Positions 39,908 through 49,726 of a stretch of 64,000 nt of DNA are shown piece after piece. A program made the translations under genes and the position numbers. Origin of the DNA: Marmoricola sp. (lineage in GTDB: Bacteria > Actinomycetota > Actinomycetes > Propionibacteriales > Nocardioidaceae); assembly GCA_025964775.1 (NCBI GenBank), contig JAOPYE010000040.1:62001-126000 (forward strand), in the 5' to 3' direction. Under the pieces are notes generated by a model. It did no database searches and had not been told where the DNA came from. It was given only the letters and a program-made list of their open reading frames with translations. How positions within the stretch are numbered: position 1 is the stretch's first letter; the number at the start of each line of letters is the position of its first letter.

Positions 39908-41071
39908 GTGCAGACGAGGACCCTGCGGATTGCGATGAACGGCGTCACCGGCCGGATGGGATACCGCCAGCACCTCGTGCGGTCGATCCTGCCGCTGCGC
40001 GACGAGGGCGGGCTGAGGCTCGACGACGGTTCCGTCCTGCGCGTCGAGCCGGTCCTGGTCGGGCGTGACGAGACGAAGCTGCGCGACCTTGCCGAGGAGC
40101 ACGACGTCGCCGAGTGGACCACCGACCTGGACAAGGTGCTCGCCGACGAGTCGATCGACGTCTACTTCGATGCCCAGGTCACCTCGCGCCGACCCGATGC
40201 GGTGCGTGCCGCGATCGCCGCCGGCAAGCACGTCTACGCGGAGAAGCCGAGCGCCGAGCACCTGAGCGATGCCCTCGACCTGGCGAGGCTCGCTGCCCGA
40301 GCCGGCACGACGACCGGTGTGGTGCACGACAAGCTCTACCTGCCCGGGCTGATCAAGCTCCGTCGCCTCGTCGAGAAAGGCTTCTTCGGTCGGATCACCT
40401 CGCTGCGCGGGGAGTTCGGCTACTGGGTCTTCGAAGGCGACGACGAACCGGCGCAGCGACCGTCCTGGAACTACCGCGCCGAGGACGGTGGTGGCATCAC
40501 CGTGGACATGTTCGCCCACTGGAACTACGTGCTCGAGTCGATCCTCGGCCCCGTCCGCTCGGTCTACGCACGCTCGGTGACGCACATCGCCGAGCGGTGG
40601 AACGAGCAGGGGGACTCCTATGATGCGACCGCCGACGATGCGGCGTACGCGATCTTCGAGACCGACGGCGGCGTGATCGCGCAGGTCAACTCCTCGTGGG
40701 TGGTCCGGGTCCACCGCGACGAGCTCGTCGAGTTCCAGGTCGACGGGACGCTCGGCTCGGCGGTGGCAGGCCTGCACGGCTGCGTCAGCCAGGCGCGCGC
40801 CGCGACACCGAGGCCCGTCTGGAACCCCGACGTGCCGACCGATCTCGACTTCCGCGCCGACTGGGAGCCGGTCGACCCGGATGCGTCCATCGCAAACGGT
40901 TTCCGGGTGCAGTGGGAGGAGTTCCTCCGCGACGTCGCCGCCGGCCGGCCACACCGCCACGACCTGTACTCCGCAGCGCGCGGGGTCCAGCTCGCGGAGC
41001 TCGGGTTGCGCTCCTCGGCCGAGGGGCGCCGAGTTGCCGTGCCCGAGCTCGTGCCCGGAGCGACGCCATGA
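39908..41071 (+). CDS. Gfo/Idh/MocA family oxidoreductase
   Basis: IAMNGVTGRMGYRQHLVRSI; AIAAGKHVYAEKPSAEHLSDALDLARLAARAGTTTGVVHDKLYLPGLIKL. Confidence 0.93.
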   Translation: MQTRTLRIAMNGVTGRMGYRQHLVRSILPLRDEGGLRLDDGSVLRVEPVLVGRDETKLRDLAEEHDVAEWTTDLDKVLADESIDVYFDAQVTSRRPDAVRAAIAAGKHVYAEKPSAEHLSDALDLARLAARAGTTTGVVHDKLYLPGLIKLRRLVEKGFFGRITSLRGEFGYWVFEGDDEPAQRPSWNYRAEDGGGITVDMFAHWNYVLESILGPVRSVYARSVTHIAERWNEQGDSYDATADDAAYAIFETDGGVIAQVNSSWVVRVHRDELVEFQVDGTLGSAVAGLHGCVSQARAATPRPVWNPDVPTDLDFRADWEPVDPDASIANGFRVQWEEFLRDVAAGRPHRHDLYSAARGVQLAELGLRSSAEGRRVAVPELVPGATP

Positions 41072-42147
41072 CCTGGACACGACCGGCCGAACCGATCCGC
41101 AGCCGGGTCGCCTATGCCGCGGCGCACGTCGTCGCCCACGCTCATGGTGAGGTCGACTGGGAGCACACACTCGCGTTTCGCCACGAGCTGTGGTCCTGGG
41201 GGCTCGGCGTCGCCGACGCGATGGACACGGCACAGCGCGGGATGGGACTGGACTGGCCGACCACTCGCGAGCTGATCGAACGCAGCGCTGCCGAGGCGCG
41301 ATCGGTCGGCGGCGCGCTGGTGTGTGGCGCCGGCACCGATCAGCTCGACACGACGGGCCCGCACCCGCTGACGGCCGTCACGGCCGCCTACGTCGAGCAG
41401 ATCGATGTCGTCGAGGCTGCGGGCGCGACCGTGGTGGTGATGGCGTCCCGTGCACTCGCGGCTGCTGCTGCCGGTCCCGACGACTATCTCCAGGTGTACG
41501 ACGAGGTCCTGAGCCAGGTCGATCGACCGGTGATCCTGCACTGGCTCGGACCGATGTTCGATCCGGCGCTGGCGGGCTACTGGGGGTCCGCGGATCTCGC
41601 GGTCGCCACCAAGACGTTCGTCGAGCTCGTCGCGACGCACGCGGACCGGGTGGACGGAGTGAAGGTCTCGTTGCTCGACGCCGAGCACGAGATCGCCCTG
41701 CGGTCCGAGCTCCCGGCCGGTGTCCGCCTCTACACCGGCGACGACTACCACTACCCGGACCTGATCATCGGCGACGGCACAGGTCATTCCAATGGTGGTG
41801 GCCACTCCGACGCGCTGCTCGGGATCTTCGCCGCCATCTACCCGGCTGCCTCGACCGCACTGCAACGGCTCGACGCCGGCGACGACGAAGCGGCTCGCGC
41901 GATCCTGGCCTCGACCCAGGAGCTCAGTCGGCACGTCTTCGCCGAGCCGACGCGCTACTACAAGACCGGGATCGCCTTCCTGTCCTGGCTCAACGGACAC
42001 CAGCCGACCTTCACGATGCTGGGCGGTCTGGAGACGATGCGCTCTCATCACCACCTCCGCCGGACCTACGAGCTGGCCGGCGACTGCGACCTCCTGCTCG
42101 ACCCCGATCTCGCCGAGTTCCGGATGCGCTCGCTGGAAGCGCCGTGA
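41068..42147 (+). CDS. DUF993 family (dihydrodipicolinate synthase-like) protein
   Basis: MTWTRPAEPIRSRVAYAAAHVVAHAH; LWSWGLGVADAMDTAQRGMGLDW; GDDYHYPDLIIGDG. Confidence 0.85.
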   Translation: MTWTRPAEPIRSRVAYAAAHVVAHAHGEVDWEHTLAFRHELWSWGLGVADAMDTAQRGMGLDWPTTRELIERSAAEARSVGGALVCGAGTDQLDTTGPHPLTAVTAAYVEQIDVVEAAGATVVVMASRALAAAAAGPDDYLQVYDEVLSQVDRPVILHWLGPMFDPALAGYWGSADLAVATKTFVELVATHADRVDGVKVSLLDAEHEIALRSELPAGVRLYTGDDYHYPDLIIGDGTGHSNGGGHSDALLGIFAAIYPAASTALQRLDAGDDEAARAILASTQELSRHVFAEPTRYYKTGIAFLSWLNGHQPTFTMLGGLETMRSHHHLRRTYELAGDCDLLLDPDLAEFRMRSLEAP

Positions 42148-42968
42148 CTGCACCTGTCCAGCGGTTGTCGCTGAACACGAAGACCACCGAGCGCTGGACG
42201 CTCGCCGAGGCGGTCGACGGTGCCGCTCGCGCCGGAATCCCGGCCGTTGGGCTGTGGCGTGACCGGGTCCAGGAGGCCGGTGTCGACCGCGCGGCGAAGC
42301 TCGTGCGCGACGCCGGCCTGCGAGTTTCATCGCTCTGCCGAGGCGGATTCCTGACCGGGCCGGACCCGCTGCCGGACAACCGTCGGGCGATCGACGAGGC
42401 GGCGACGCTGGGGACCGGCGAACTCGTCATGGTCGTGGGTGGGATGCCCGCGGGCAGCCGCGATCTGGTCGGTGCTCGCGCGCGGGTCGCCGACGGGATC
42501 GCCGCCCTGGTGCCGTACGCCGCAGAGTCCGGGGTGCGCCTCGCACTCGAACCGCTGCACCCGATGTACGTCGCCGACCGTGCGGTGATCTCGACGCTCG
42601 GTCAGGCGCTGGACCTCGCGGCACCGCACGATGCCGCCTCGGTCGGCGTTGTCGTCGACACGTTCCACGTCTGGTGGGACCCGGTGCTGGGAGAGCAGAT
42701 CGAGCGGGCCGGACGCGAGGGGAGGCTGTCGTCGTACCAGGTCTGCGACTGGCTCGTCCCGATCGCGGCCGATCCGCTGCTGTCGCGGGGGATGATGGGC
42801 GAGGGCCACATCGACTTCGCCACCATCACGCGCGAGGTCGCGGCCACCGGGTACCTCGGCGACATCGAGGTCGAGATCTTCAACGCCGACATCTGGGCGC
42901 GACCCGGTGACGACGTGGTCGCCACGATGATCCAGCGGTACGCGGAACTGGTCGAGCCGTACCTCTGA
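42144..42968 (+). CDS. Sugar phosphate isomerase/epimerase family protein
   Basis: GIPAVGLWRDRVQEAGVDRAAKLVRDAGLRVSSLCRGGFL; VGVVVDTFHVWWDP; GHIDFATITREVAATGYLGDIEVEIFN; GTG start. Confidence 0.92.
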   Translation: MTAPVQRLSLNTKTTERWTLAEAVDGAARAGIPAVGLWRDRVQEAGVDRAAKLVRDAGLRVSSLCRGGFLTGPDPLPDNRRAIDEAATLGTGELVMVVGGMPAGSRDLVGARARVADGIAALVPYAAESGVRLALEPLHPMYVADRAVISTLGQALDLAAPHDAASVGVVVDTFHVWWDPVLGEQIERAGREGRLSSYQVCDWLVPIAADPLLSRGMMGEGHIDFATITREVAATGYLGDIEVEIFNADIWARPGDDVVATMIQRYAELVEPYL

Positions 42969-42987
42969 GGTTTACGCCTCGTTGTTC

Positions 42988-43015
42988 ACGGGGGAAGATC
43001 CTCCTCCCCCTGACG
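42988..43015 (+). terminator. Terminator-like hairpin after carbohydrate operon
   Basis: GGGGGA...TCCCCC inverted repeat in ttcacgggggaagatcctcctccccctgac. Confidence 0.3.
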
Positions 43016-43033
43016 ATCAGGAACCCCTCCCCG

Positions 43034-43738
43034 ATGAACGCTGCTTCGCTGACCCGCCGCCCGGCCGCCCCGGTCAGGCGGGCACTGGCCTGCCTGACCG
43101 TCGTCGTCGTGGCCCAGGCGTTCATGGTGAGTTCGGGGTCGGCGACCACGCGCGAGGCGGGCTCCGCTCCGACGACGGCCTGCAAGCGGCCTGCCCACGG
43201 GTTCGTACCGTCGCGGGCCCGGATCCCCTCGATCGGTCGGACCGTGAAGGTCACCCAGGTCAAGCGCACCTCCAGCGGCGCGATCGGCGCGGTTCCCGCG
43301 ACGAACGCGAACAAGTGGGTGATGTCGATGGATCCGAAGACGCGTCCCGCGAGCCGCCACGGCAGCGTCCTGCTGGCCGGGCACACCTGGCCCGACGGCT
43401 CTGCGCTGGGCAACGCGATGCTGGCGAACCTCGAGCCCGGCGATCAGATCGTCCTGCTCGGCGCCAACGGCAAGCAGGCCTGCTACCAGATCACCGAGCG
43501 CGAGAGCTATCCCGTCAAGCACGTGCCGGCCAAGAAGGCCTTCCGGTCCAACGGGCCCGAGCGTGTGGTGATCGTCGCCTGCTCGGGGACGAGGCTAGGG
43601 CCGGGCAACTGGTCTGAGCGCACGATCTGGTACGGCAGCCCGGTCACCCCGAAGGCTCCGCCGCCACCTCCGCCGCCCCCGCCGAGCACTCCTCCGCCGA
43701 GCGGCGGCCTCCTCGGCGGTCTGCTCGGGGGCTTGTGA
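43034..43738 (+). CDS. Class F sortase
   Basis: GSVLLAGHTWPDGSALGNAMLANLEPGDQIVLLG; VVIVACSG; NWSERTIWYG; Pro-rich tail and GGLLGGLLGGL end. Confidence 0.88.
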   Translation: MNAASLTRRPAAPVRRALACLTVVVVAQAFMVSSGSATTREAGSAPTTACKRPAHGFVPSRARIPSIGRTVKVTQVKRTSSGAIGAVPATNANKWVMSMDPKTRPASRHGSVLLAGHTWPDGSALGNAMLANLEPGDQIVLLGANGKQACYQITERESYPVKHVPAKKAFRSNGPERVVIVACSGTRLGPGNWSERTIWYGSPVTPKAPPPPPPPPPSTPPPSGGLLGGLLGGL

Positions 43739-43747
43739 GGACGCACC

Positions 43748-44584
43748 CTAGAGCGAGCGCGGAACCCCGGACACCCGGCGAAGCATGCCGTCCAGCATCG
43801 GAGTCGGCGTCACGCGAGCCATCGCGTTCTGCACCTTCGGGCCTGCGCCGACGACGTAGCGGGCGCGTGGCCGGCCGGCCGTGAGGGCTCGCTCGATCGC
43901 GGCGGCGACCTTATCGGCCGGGCTGGCCATCCGCTGGGACATCGGGATCATCTTGCGCATGCCGGCGATGTGGGCGTCGTACAGGGTGCGGTGATCGGGC
44001 GTCAGTGATTCCACGGTCGCGTCGAGCTCGTCCTCGGCGGTCTGCCACATGTCGGTGTCGGTCTGGGCCGGCTCGACCAGCGAGACCTTGATCCTCCAGG
44101 GCTGGACCTCCATGCGGAGCGCGTCAGCGACGGCTTCGAGGGCGAACTTCGAGGCGTTGTAGGCACCGGTCATGGGGGTGACGATCCGGCCGCTGAGCGA
44201 GGACACGAAGACCACCCGGCCTTTCGAGGTGCGCAGCAGCGGCAGCACGGCCTGGGTCACGGCGACCTGACCCACGACGTTGACCTCGAGCTGTCGTCGC
44301 AGGTCGTCGAGCGGCAGGCCCTCGATGGGTCCGCCGACCACGATGCCGGCGTTGTTCACCACGGCATCCAGGCTCGTCAGCCGGCCACCCAGGGCAGCGA
44401 TGTCGTCGGCACTGGTGATGTCGAGCTGCACGGGTTCCACGGTGCCGGTCACCTCGGCAGCGAGCCGTTCACCGTCCTCGGTACGCCGGACCCCGGCCAG
44501 GACGTGCCACCCGGCTGCTGCCAGGCGAATCGTGGTCGCGCGGCCGATGCCGCGTCCTGCTCCGGTCACGAGAACTGTGCGCAT
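43748..44584 (-). CDS. SDR family NAD(P)-dependent oxidoreductase
   Basis: TVLVTGAGRGIGRATTIRLAAAG; AVVNNAGIVVGGPIEGLPLDDLRRQLEVNVVGQVAVTQAVLPLL; YNASKFALEAVADALR. Confidence 0.94.
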   Translation of the reverse strand: MRTVLVTGAGRGIGRATTIRLAAAGWHVLAGVRRTEDGERLAAEVTGTVEPVQLDITSADDIAALGGRLTSLDAVVNNAGIVVGGPIEGLPLDDLRRQLEVNVVGQVAVTQAVLPLLRTSKGRVVFVSSLSGRIVTPMTGAYNASKFALEAVADALRMEVQPWRIKVSLVEPAQTDTDMWQTAEDELDATVESLTPDHRTLYDAHIAGMRKMIPMSQRMASPADKVAAAIERALTAGRPRARYVVGAGPKVQNAMARVTPTPMLDGMLRRVSGVPRSL

Positions 44585-44636
44585 GGGGGAACTGTAACGA
44601 TGGGCCTCGAGGCCGGGCTCGCCCTAAGTTGGGGCC

Positions 44637-46379
44637 ATGTCCCTTCTGATGTCCCGGCGCGACCTCGACTTCCTGCTCTACGAATGGCTCGAGGTCGAGA
44701 AGCTCACCACGCGCGACCGGTACGCCGACCACTCGCGCGAGACGTTCGACGCGGCCCTCGACCTGGCCACGACGATCGCGACCGAACACTTCGCGCCGCA
44801 CAACAAGCTGGCCGACGCCAACGAGCCGACGTTCGACGGGGAGCGGGTCCACCTGATCCCCGAGGTGGCGAAGGCACTCGAGGTCTACTTCGGATCGGGC
44901 CTGCTCACGGCCTCGATGGACGAGCAGGTCGGGGGAGGGCAGCTGCCGCAGGTGGTCTCCAGTGCGCTGATGTCCTGGTTCCAGGCGGCCAACGTCGGCA
45001 CCTCGGGGTACGCGTTCCTCACCGCCGCGAATGCCAATCTGCTGCTGGCCCACGGGTCTCCGGAGCAGATCGAGACCTGGGTTCTGCCGATGCTCGAGGG
45101 GCGCTACTTCGGGACGATGTGCCTCTCCGAACCCGGCGCCGGCTCGTCGCTCGCGGACGTCGCCACCCGGGCCGAACCCCAGGCCGACGGCAGCTACCGG
45201 CTGTTCGGCAACAAGATGTGGATCTCCGGTGGCGAGCACGACCTGTCGGAGAACATCGTGCACCTGGTGCTGGCCCGGGTGGCCGGAGCGCCCGCCGGAG
45301 TGAAGGGCCTGAGCCTGTTCATCGTGCCGAAGGTCTTGCCGGACGGCGCCCGTAACGACGTGACGCTGGCAGGTCTCAATCACAAGATGGGCTATCGGGG
45401 AACCACGAACACGCTGCTCAACTTCGGTGAGGGCAACGGCGCGGTCGGCGACCTGATCGGTGTCGAGGGCCGTGGTCTGGCCTACATGTTCCACATGATG
45501 AACGAGGCCCGGATCGGCGTCGGGATCGGCGCGATGGCCCTGGGCTACACCGGCTACCTCAAGTCGCTGCAGTACGCGAAGGAGCGCGTCCAGGGGCGGC
45601 CGGTCGGCTCGGCCGAGCCGGTTCCGATCGCCGAGCACCCTGACGTGAAGCGGATGCTGCTCGCCCAGAAGTCCTACGTCGAGGGTGCTCTCGGCCTGCT
45701 GCTCTACTGCAGCCGGTTGGTCGACGAGGAGAAGACGGCGGAGACCGAGGAGTCCCGTGCCGCTGCGCACCTGCTGCTCGACGTCCTCACTCCGGTGGCC
45801 AAGAGCTGGCCGTCCCAGTGGTGCCTGGCCGCCAACGACCTGGCGATCCAGGTGCACGGCGGCTACGGCTACACCCGCGACTACGACGTCGAGCAGCACT
45901 ACCGCGACAACCGGCTCAACCCGATCCACGAGGGAACCCACGGCATCCAGGGCCAGGACCTGCTCGGCCGCAAGGTGGTCATGGCCGACGGAGCCGGGCT
46001 GGTCGCGCTGCTGGACGCGATGCGGGCCACCGTCGAACGTGCCGGGGACGCTGCGTCTTCGTCCGGGTACGCCGCGGCCCTGCGCGCGAACGTGGACCGG
46101 ATCGCCGAGGTCACTGCCACGATCTGGAGCCAACCAGACCCGGTGCTCGGCCTGGCGAACGCATCGACGTACCTGGAAGCGGTCGGGCACACGGTGATCG
46201 CGTGGATCTGGCTCGAGCAGCTGGTGGCCGTCGGCGCTGCCTCGGGCGACTTCTACGACGGCAAGCGTGCCGCGGCGGCGTACTACTTCGGCTACGAGCT
46301 GCCGAAGACAGGCCCGCAGTTCGACCTGCTGATGCGGCTGGACCGGACGACGATCGACACCCCGACTGCCTGCCTGTAG
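44637..46379 (+). CDS. Acyl-CoA dehydrogenase
   Basis: MCLSEPGAGSSLADVATRAEPQADGSYRLFGNKMWISGGEHDLSENIVHLVLARV; QVHGGYGYTRDYDVEQHYRDNRLNPIHEGTHGIQGQDLLGRK. Confidence 0.95.
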   Translation: MSLLMSRRDLDFLLYEWLEVEKLTTRDRYADHSRETFDAALDLATTIATEHFAPHNKLADANEPTFDGERVHLIPEVAKALEVYFGSGLLTASMDEQVGGGQLPQVVSSALMSWFQAANVGTSGYAFLTAANANLLLAHGSPEQIETWVLPMLEGRYFGTMCLSEPGAGSSLADVATRAEPQADGSYRLFGNKMWISGGEHDLSENIVHLVLARVAGAPAGVKGLSLFIVPKVLPDGARNDVTLAGLNHKMGYRGTTNTLLNFGEGNGAVGDLIGVEGRGLAYMFHMMNEARIGVGIGAMALGYTGYLKSLQYAKERVQGRPVGSAEPVPIAEHPDVKRMLLAQKSYVEGALGLLLYCSRLVDEEKTAETEESRAAAHLLLDVLTPVAKSWPSQWCLAANDLAIQVHGGYGYTRDYDVEQHYRDNRLNPIHEGTHGIQGQDLLGRKVVMADGAGLVALLDAMRATVERAGDAASSSGYAAALRANVDRIAEVTATIWSQPDPVLGLANASTYLEAVGHTVIAWIWLEQLVAVGAASGDFYDGKRAAAAYYFGYELPKTGPQFDLLMRLDRTTIDTPTACL

Positions 46380-46550
46380 TCGCGAGACCTCCGTGACCGG
46401 GACCGATGTGTCACGCTCGGCGCCTCATCGGGGTGCCGTAGCGGCTGCGATCTTGCTGAGAATCCGGTGTGATCGGCTGTTTTTGCAGGAGTGCCGGGTC
46501 CATGATGGCGGCGGCGAGCGCGGGCTGGCCGGGGGATCACCAGGAGAGCA

Positions 46551-48209
46551 ATGAGACGTCGTTGGTGGGCGCTGGTCGTCATCGGGATGCTGCTTCCCGC
46601 CGTTCAGGTCGTGCCGGGTTCGGCCACCGCGAGTGCTCCGGTGATCTCGGCGGCGTGCGACCAGAACGTGAAGCCCGGCTACTACGCCTGCTTCGCCGAG
46701 CGCGTGGTCCAGCCGAACCGGTCCGGCACTGCCTCCCGGGCGGCGGTGGCCCCGAGCGGCTACAGCCCGTCCCAGCTGGCCTCGGCGTACGGGTTCGGCT
46801 CGGCGCCCTCGGGTGCCGGCCGCCGGATCTACGTGATCGGCGCCTTCGACGACAGGAACGCGGCCTCTGATCTCGCGATCTACCGCAGCCAGTTCGGGCT
46901 GCCCGCGTGCACCGTCGGCAACGGCTGCTTCCAGAAGCTCAACCAGCACGGTGCGACCTCCCCGATGCCGATCTTCGACCAGGGCTGGGCGGTGGAGACC
47001 TCGCTCGACCTGGACATGGTCTCAGCGGCCTGCCCGGCGTGCTCGATCACACTGATCGAAGCGAACGACCCGAGCAACAACCTCCTGCTCGCCACTGGCG
47101 AGGCCAAGAGGTTCGGGGCCCAGTACGTGTCGATGAGCTGGGGCGGCCCCGACGACCAGTACGACGCCCCCTCGGACGCGGCATACCTGAGCCGGACGGG
47201 AGTCTTCTACTCCGTGGCGACCGGGGATGGCGGCTTCACCGGTGGTGTCAGCTATCCCTCGACGTCGCCGTACGTGGTCGCCGTCGGCGGCACCTCGCTG
47301 ACCCCGACGCCCTCAGGCAGCAGGGCGTGGAGCGAGTCCGCCTGGTCGGGCGCGAGTTCTGGCTGCACCTCGAACGAGGCCAAGCCCGGATACCAGGCAT
47401 CAGCCAGCACGTCCTGCGGTGGCCGTGCGGTTGCCGACATATCTGCTGACGCGGATCCGACCACCGGTGTCGCCGTCTACGACAGCTCCGACCAGGGCTG
47501 GGAGGTGGTCGGTGGCACCAGCGCGGCTGCCCCCCTGGTCGCCGGGATCGCGGCACGAGCCGATGCAGCGATCGGTGCGCCGAGCGCCTACCCGTACGCG
47601 CACACCGGCGAGTACAACGACGTGACCACCGGCTCGAACGCCGCGCTCTGCCTGTCCGGGGTGCTCTGCAACGCCGGTCCCGGTTGGGACGGTCCGACCG
47701 GGCTCGGTACGCCGCGCAGCATCGCTGCCCTCGGGAACCCGACCACGGCGGAGGCCTCGAGGTGCACCGGCAACCTGGTCAACAACTCCGGCTTCGAGCT
47801 GGGAACCACCGGCTGGTCGGTCGCGGCTGCCCGGATCCACACCCGCCACCGGCTGGCGCACACCGGCAACCGGTTCGCCCTGCTGGACGGCACCGGACAC
47901 ACGCACGTCGACCGGCTCGCGCGAGCGCTGGTGCTGCCCAAGGGCTGCGTCTCGACCCTGACCTACTTCCTCCGCGTCTCGAGCGCCGACCGGAGCCGTA
48001 TCGCCCACGACAAGCTGTTGCTGATGGTCAACGGAACGGTGCTCTCGATGCGCAGCAACCTCGCGCGCGGCCCGCGCTACTTCAAGGTCACCATCCACCT
48101 GAACCGGTACGCCGGCAGGACGGTCAACATCAAGTGGGTGGGCCGGGAGAACGCCAGCCTGGCCACGAGCTTCTACCTCGACGACGTCAGGGTGACGCTC
48201 TCGCGCTGA
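46551..48209 (+). CDS. Secreted S53-like (sedolisin) peptidase with C-terminal carbohydrate-binding-like domain
   Basis: VETSLDLDMVSAACPACSITLIEA (E/D), ATGDGG, GGTSAAAPLVAGIAA; C-term NLVNNSGFELGTTGW...SFYLDDVRVTL. Confidence 0.85.
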   Translation: MRRRWWALVVIGMLLPAVQVVPGSATASAPVISAACDQNVKPGYYACFAERVVQPNRSGTASRAAVAPSGYSPSQLASAYGFGSAPSGAGRRIYVIGAFDDRNAASDLAIYRSQFGLPACTVGNGCFQKLNQHGATSPMPIFDQGWAVETSLDLDMVSAACPACSITLIEANDPSNNLLLATGEAKRFGAQYVSMSWGGPDDQYDAPSDAAYLSRTGVFYSVATGDGGFTGGVSYPSTSPYVVAVGGTSLTPTPSGSRAWSESAWSGASSGCTSNEAKPGYQASASTSCGGRAVADISADADPTTGVAVYDSSDQGWEVVGGTSAAAPLVAGIAARADAAIGAPSAYPYAHTGEYNDVTTGSNAALCLSGVLCNAGPGWDGPTGLGTPRSIAALGNPTTAEASRCTGNLVNNSGFELGTTGWSVAAARIHTRHRLAHTGNRFALLDGTGHTHVDRLARALVLPKGCVSTLTYFLRVSSADRSRIAHDKLLLMVNGTVLSMRSNLARGPRYFKVTIHLNRYAGRTVNIKWVGRENASLATSFYLDDVRVTLSR

Positions 48210-48244
48210 ACAGTGAGCGCCGGGCGCGTGGCTAGGGTGGTGCC

Positions 48245-49033
48245 ATGAGCACCGACGTGACGGTGTCGGCTGTCGACGGGGTCGCCGTCGTGACCCTCGA
48301 CGGGGCCGATGACCTCAATCTCTTCTCGCGCCAGACGGCTGTCCAGCTGGGCGAGGCGTTCCGCAGGTGCGACCAGGACGAGAGCGTCCGCGCGATCGTG
48401 CTCACCGGCGCCAGGAGCGCCTTCTGCGCCGGGGCGGACCTCGCCGCCGGATCGGGAGCCTTCGACGCGCGCGACACCACGTTCTCGGCGTCTCCGGTCA
48501 CACCGCGTCCCTGGGAGCTGTCCAAGCTCGTGATCGCCGCGGTCAACGGGCACGCGATCGGCATCGGACTGACCCTTGCCCTGCAGTGCGATCTGCGTTT
48601 CGTCGCGCAGGATGCCAAGCTGGCCATCCCGCAGGTGCGCCGCGGCATGATCGGCGATGCCCAGAGCCACTACACACTGCGGCACCTGGCCGGTACCGCC
48701 GTCGCCGCCGAGCTCCTGCTCACCGGGCGGACCTTCTCCGGTGCGGAGGCTGCGGCATACGGGATCGCCTCGCGGTGCCTGCCCGCCGAGGAGGTGCTCG
48801 GCGCAGCGCTCGAGGTGGCTCACGACGTCGCGGTGAATGTCAGCCCGGCCGCGCTCGCGCTCAGCAAGCGGCTGCTCTGGGACGACCTCTCGGCCGACGA
48901 GGTCGAGGTCCGCGAGACCGAGGCACACCACATCCTGATGGCGCATCCGGATGCGGCCGAAGGCCCGGCTGCCTGGCGCGAGCGGCGTCAGCCGATCTGG
49001 ACGCTGCGCACCGCGGAGCTCCCGGAACGCTGA
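48245..49033 (+). CDS. Enoyl-CoA hydratase/isomerase family protein
   Basis: AIVLTGARSAFCAGADLAAGSG; LVIAAVNGHAIGIGLTLALQCDLRFVAQDAKLAIPQVRRGM. Confidence 0.94.
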   Translation: MSTDVTVSAVDGVAVVTLDGADDLNLFSRQTAVQLGEAFRRCDQDESVRAIVLTGARSAFCAGADLAAGSGAFDARDTTFSASPVTPRPWELSKLVIAAVNGHAIGIGLTLALQCDLRFVAQDAKLAIPQVRRGMIGDAQSHYTLRHLAGTAVAAELLLTGRTFSGAEAAAYGIASRCLPAEEVLGAALEVAHDVAVNVSPAALALSKRLLWDDLSADEVEVRETEAHHILMAHPDAAEGPAAWRERRQPIWTLRTAELPER

Positions 49034-49034
49034 T

Positions 49035-49619
49035 TCACGGGTTGGCGTCCTCTTCGCGAAGGCGCGGCTCGGTCCTGTTCTCCGGGCGGATGCCCTGCTT
49101 GTCGGCGTAGAAGGCACGCACGAAGTCCATGTCCGCCCGGACGTCACCGGTCGGGTGGAAGGTGGGACCGATCCCCAGGGTGCGGGTCGGACCGTCGACG
49201 AAGCCGAGGCTGATCGGCAGGCCGGTCTGCTGGGCGATGCGGTAGAAGCCGGGCTTCCAGTACTCGCCCTTGCCGCGGGTGCCCTCGGCCGCGATCGCCA
49301 GCAGGAACGGCTCGTCGCCCTGTGCTTCCACGAGGAGAGCCCGGATCGCGGCACCGGGATTCTCGCGGTCGAGCGGGACGCCGCCGGTCTTGCGCAGGAC
49401 CCAGCCGGTGAGGCCCTTGAAGTAGGTGTGCTTGATCAGTGCCTGCGGGCGCGCGCTGTTGGCCCAGGCGATCAGCACCATGACGACCCAGTCCCACTGC
49501 GAGGTGTGCGGTGCACCGACCAGGATCCCGCTGGCCGGTACCTCTCCGGAGAGGCGCCACCTCGTCACGCGGAGGGTGCCGATAGCGAACGCTCGTCGGG
49601 CCCTCATCCTGTGTGCCAT
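49035..49619 (-). CDS. 1-acyl-sn-glycerol-3-phosphate acyltransferase-like protein
   Basis: VGAPHTSQWDWVVMV; KTGGVPLDRENPGAAIRALLVEA; IAAEGTRGKGEYWKPGFYRIAQQTGLPISLGFVD. Confidence 0.85.
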   Translation of the reverse strand: MAHRMRARRAFAIGTLRVTRWRLSGEVPASGILVGAPHTSQWDWVVMVLIAWANSARPQALIKHTYFKGLTGWVLRKTGGVPLDRENPGAAIRALLVEAQGDEPFLLAIAAEGTRGKGEYWKPGFYRIAQQTGLPISLGFVDGPTRTLGIGPTFHPTGDVRADMDFVRAFYADKQGIRPENRTEPRLREEDANP

Positions 49620-49726
49620 GCCGTGACGCTAGCGCCACCAAGGAAACGGCCGGGTGGTGGGCGAACGGACGAGCCGCCGCAGCCGTTTCCGGAGGCGGAA
49701 CAGGGTGTGACTCGCGAGCAGCCCGG

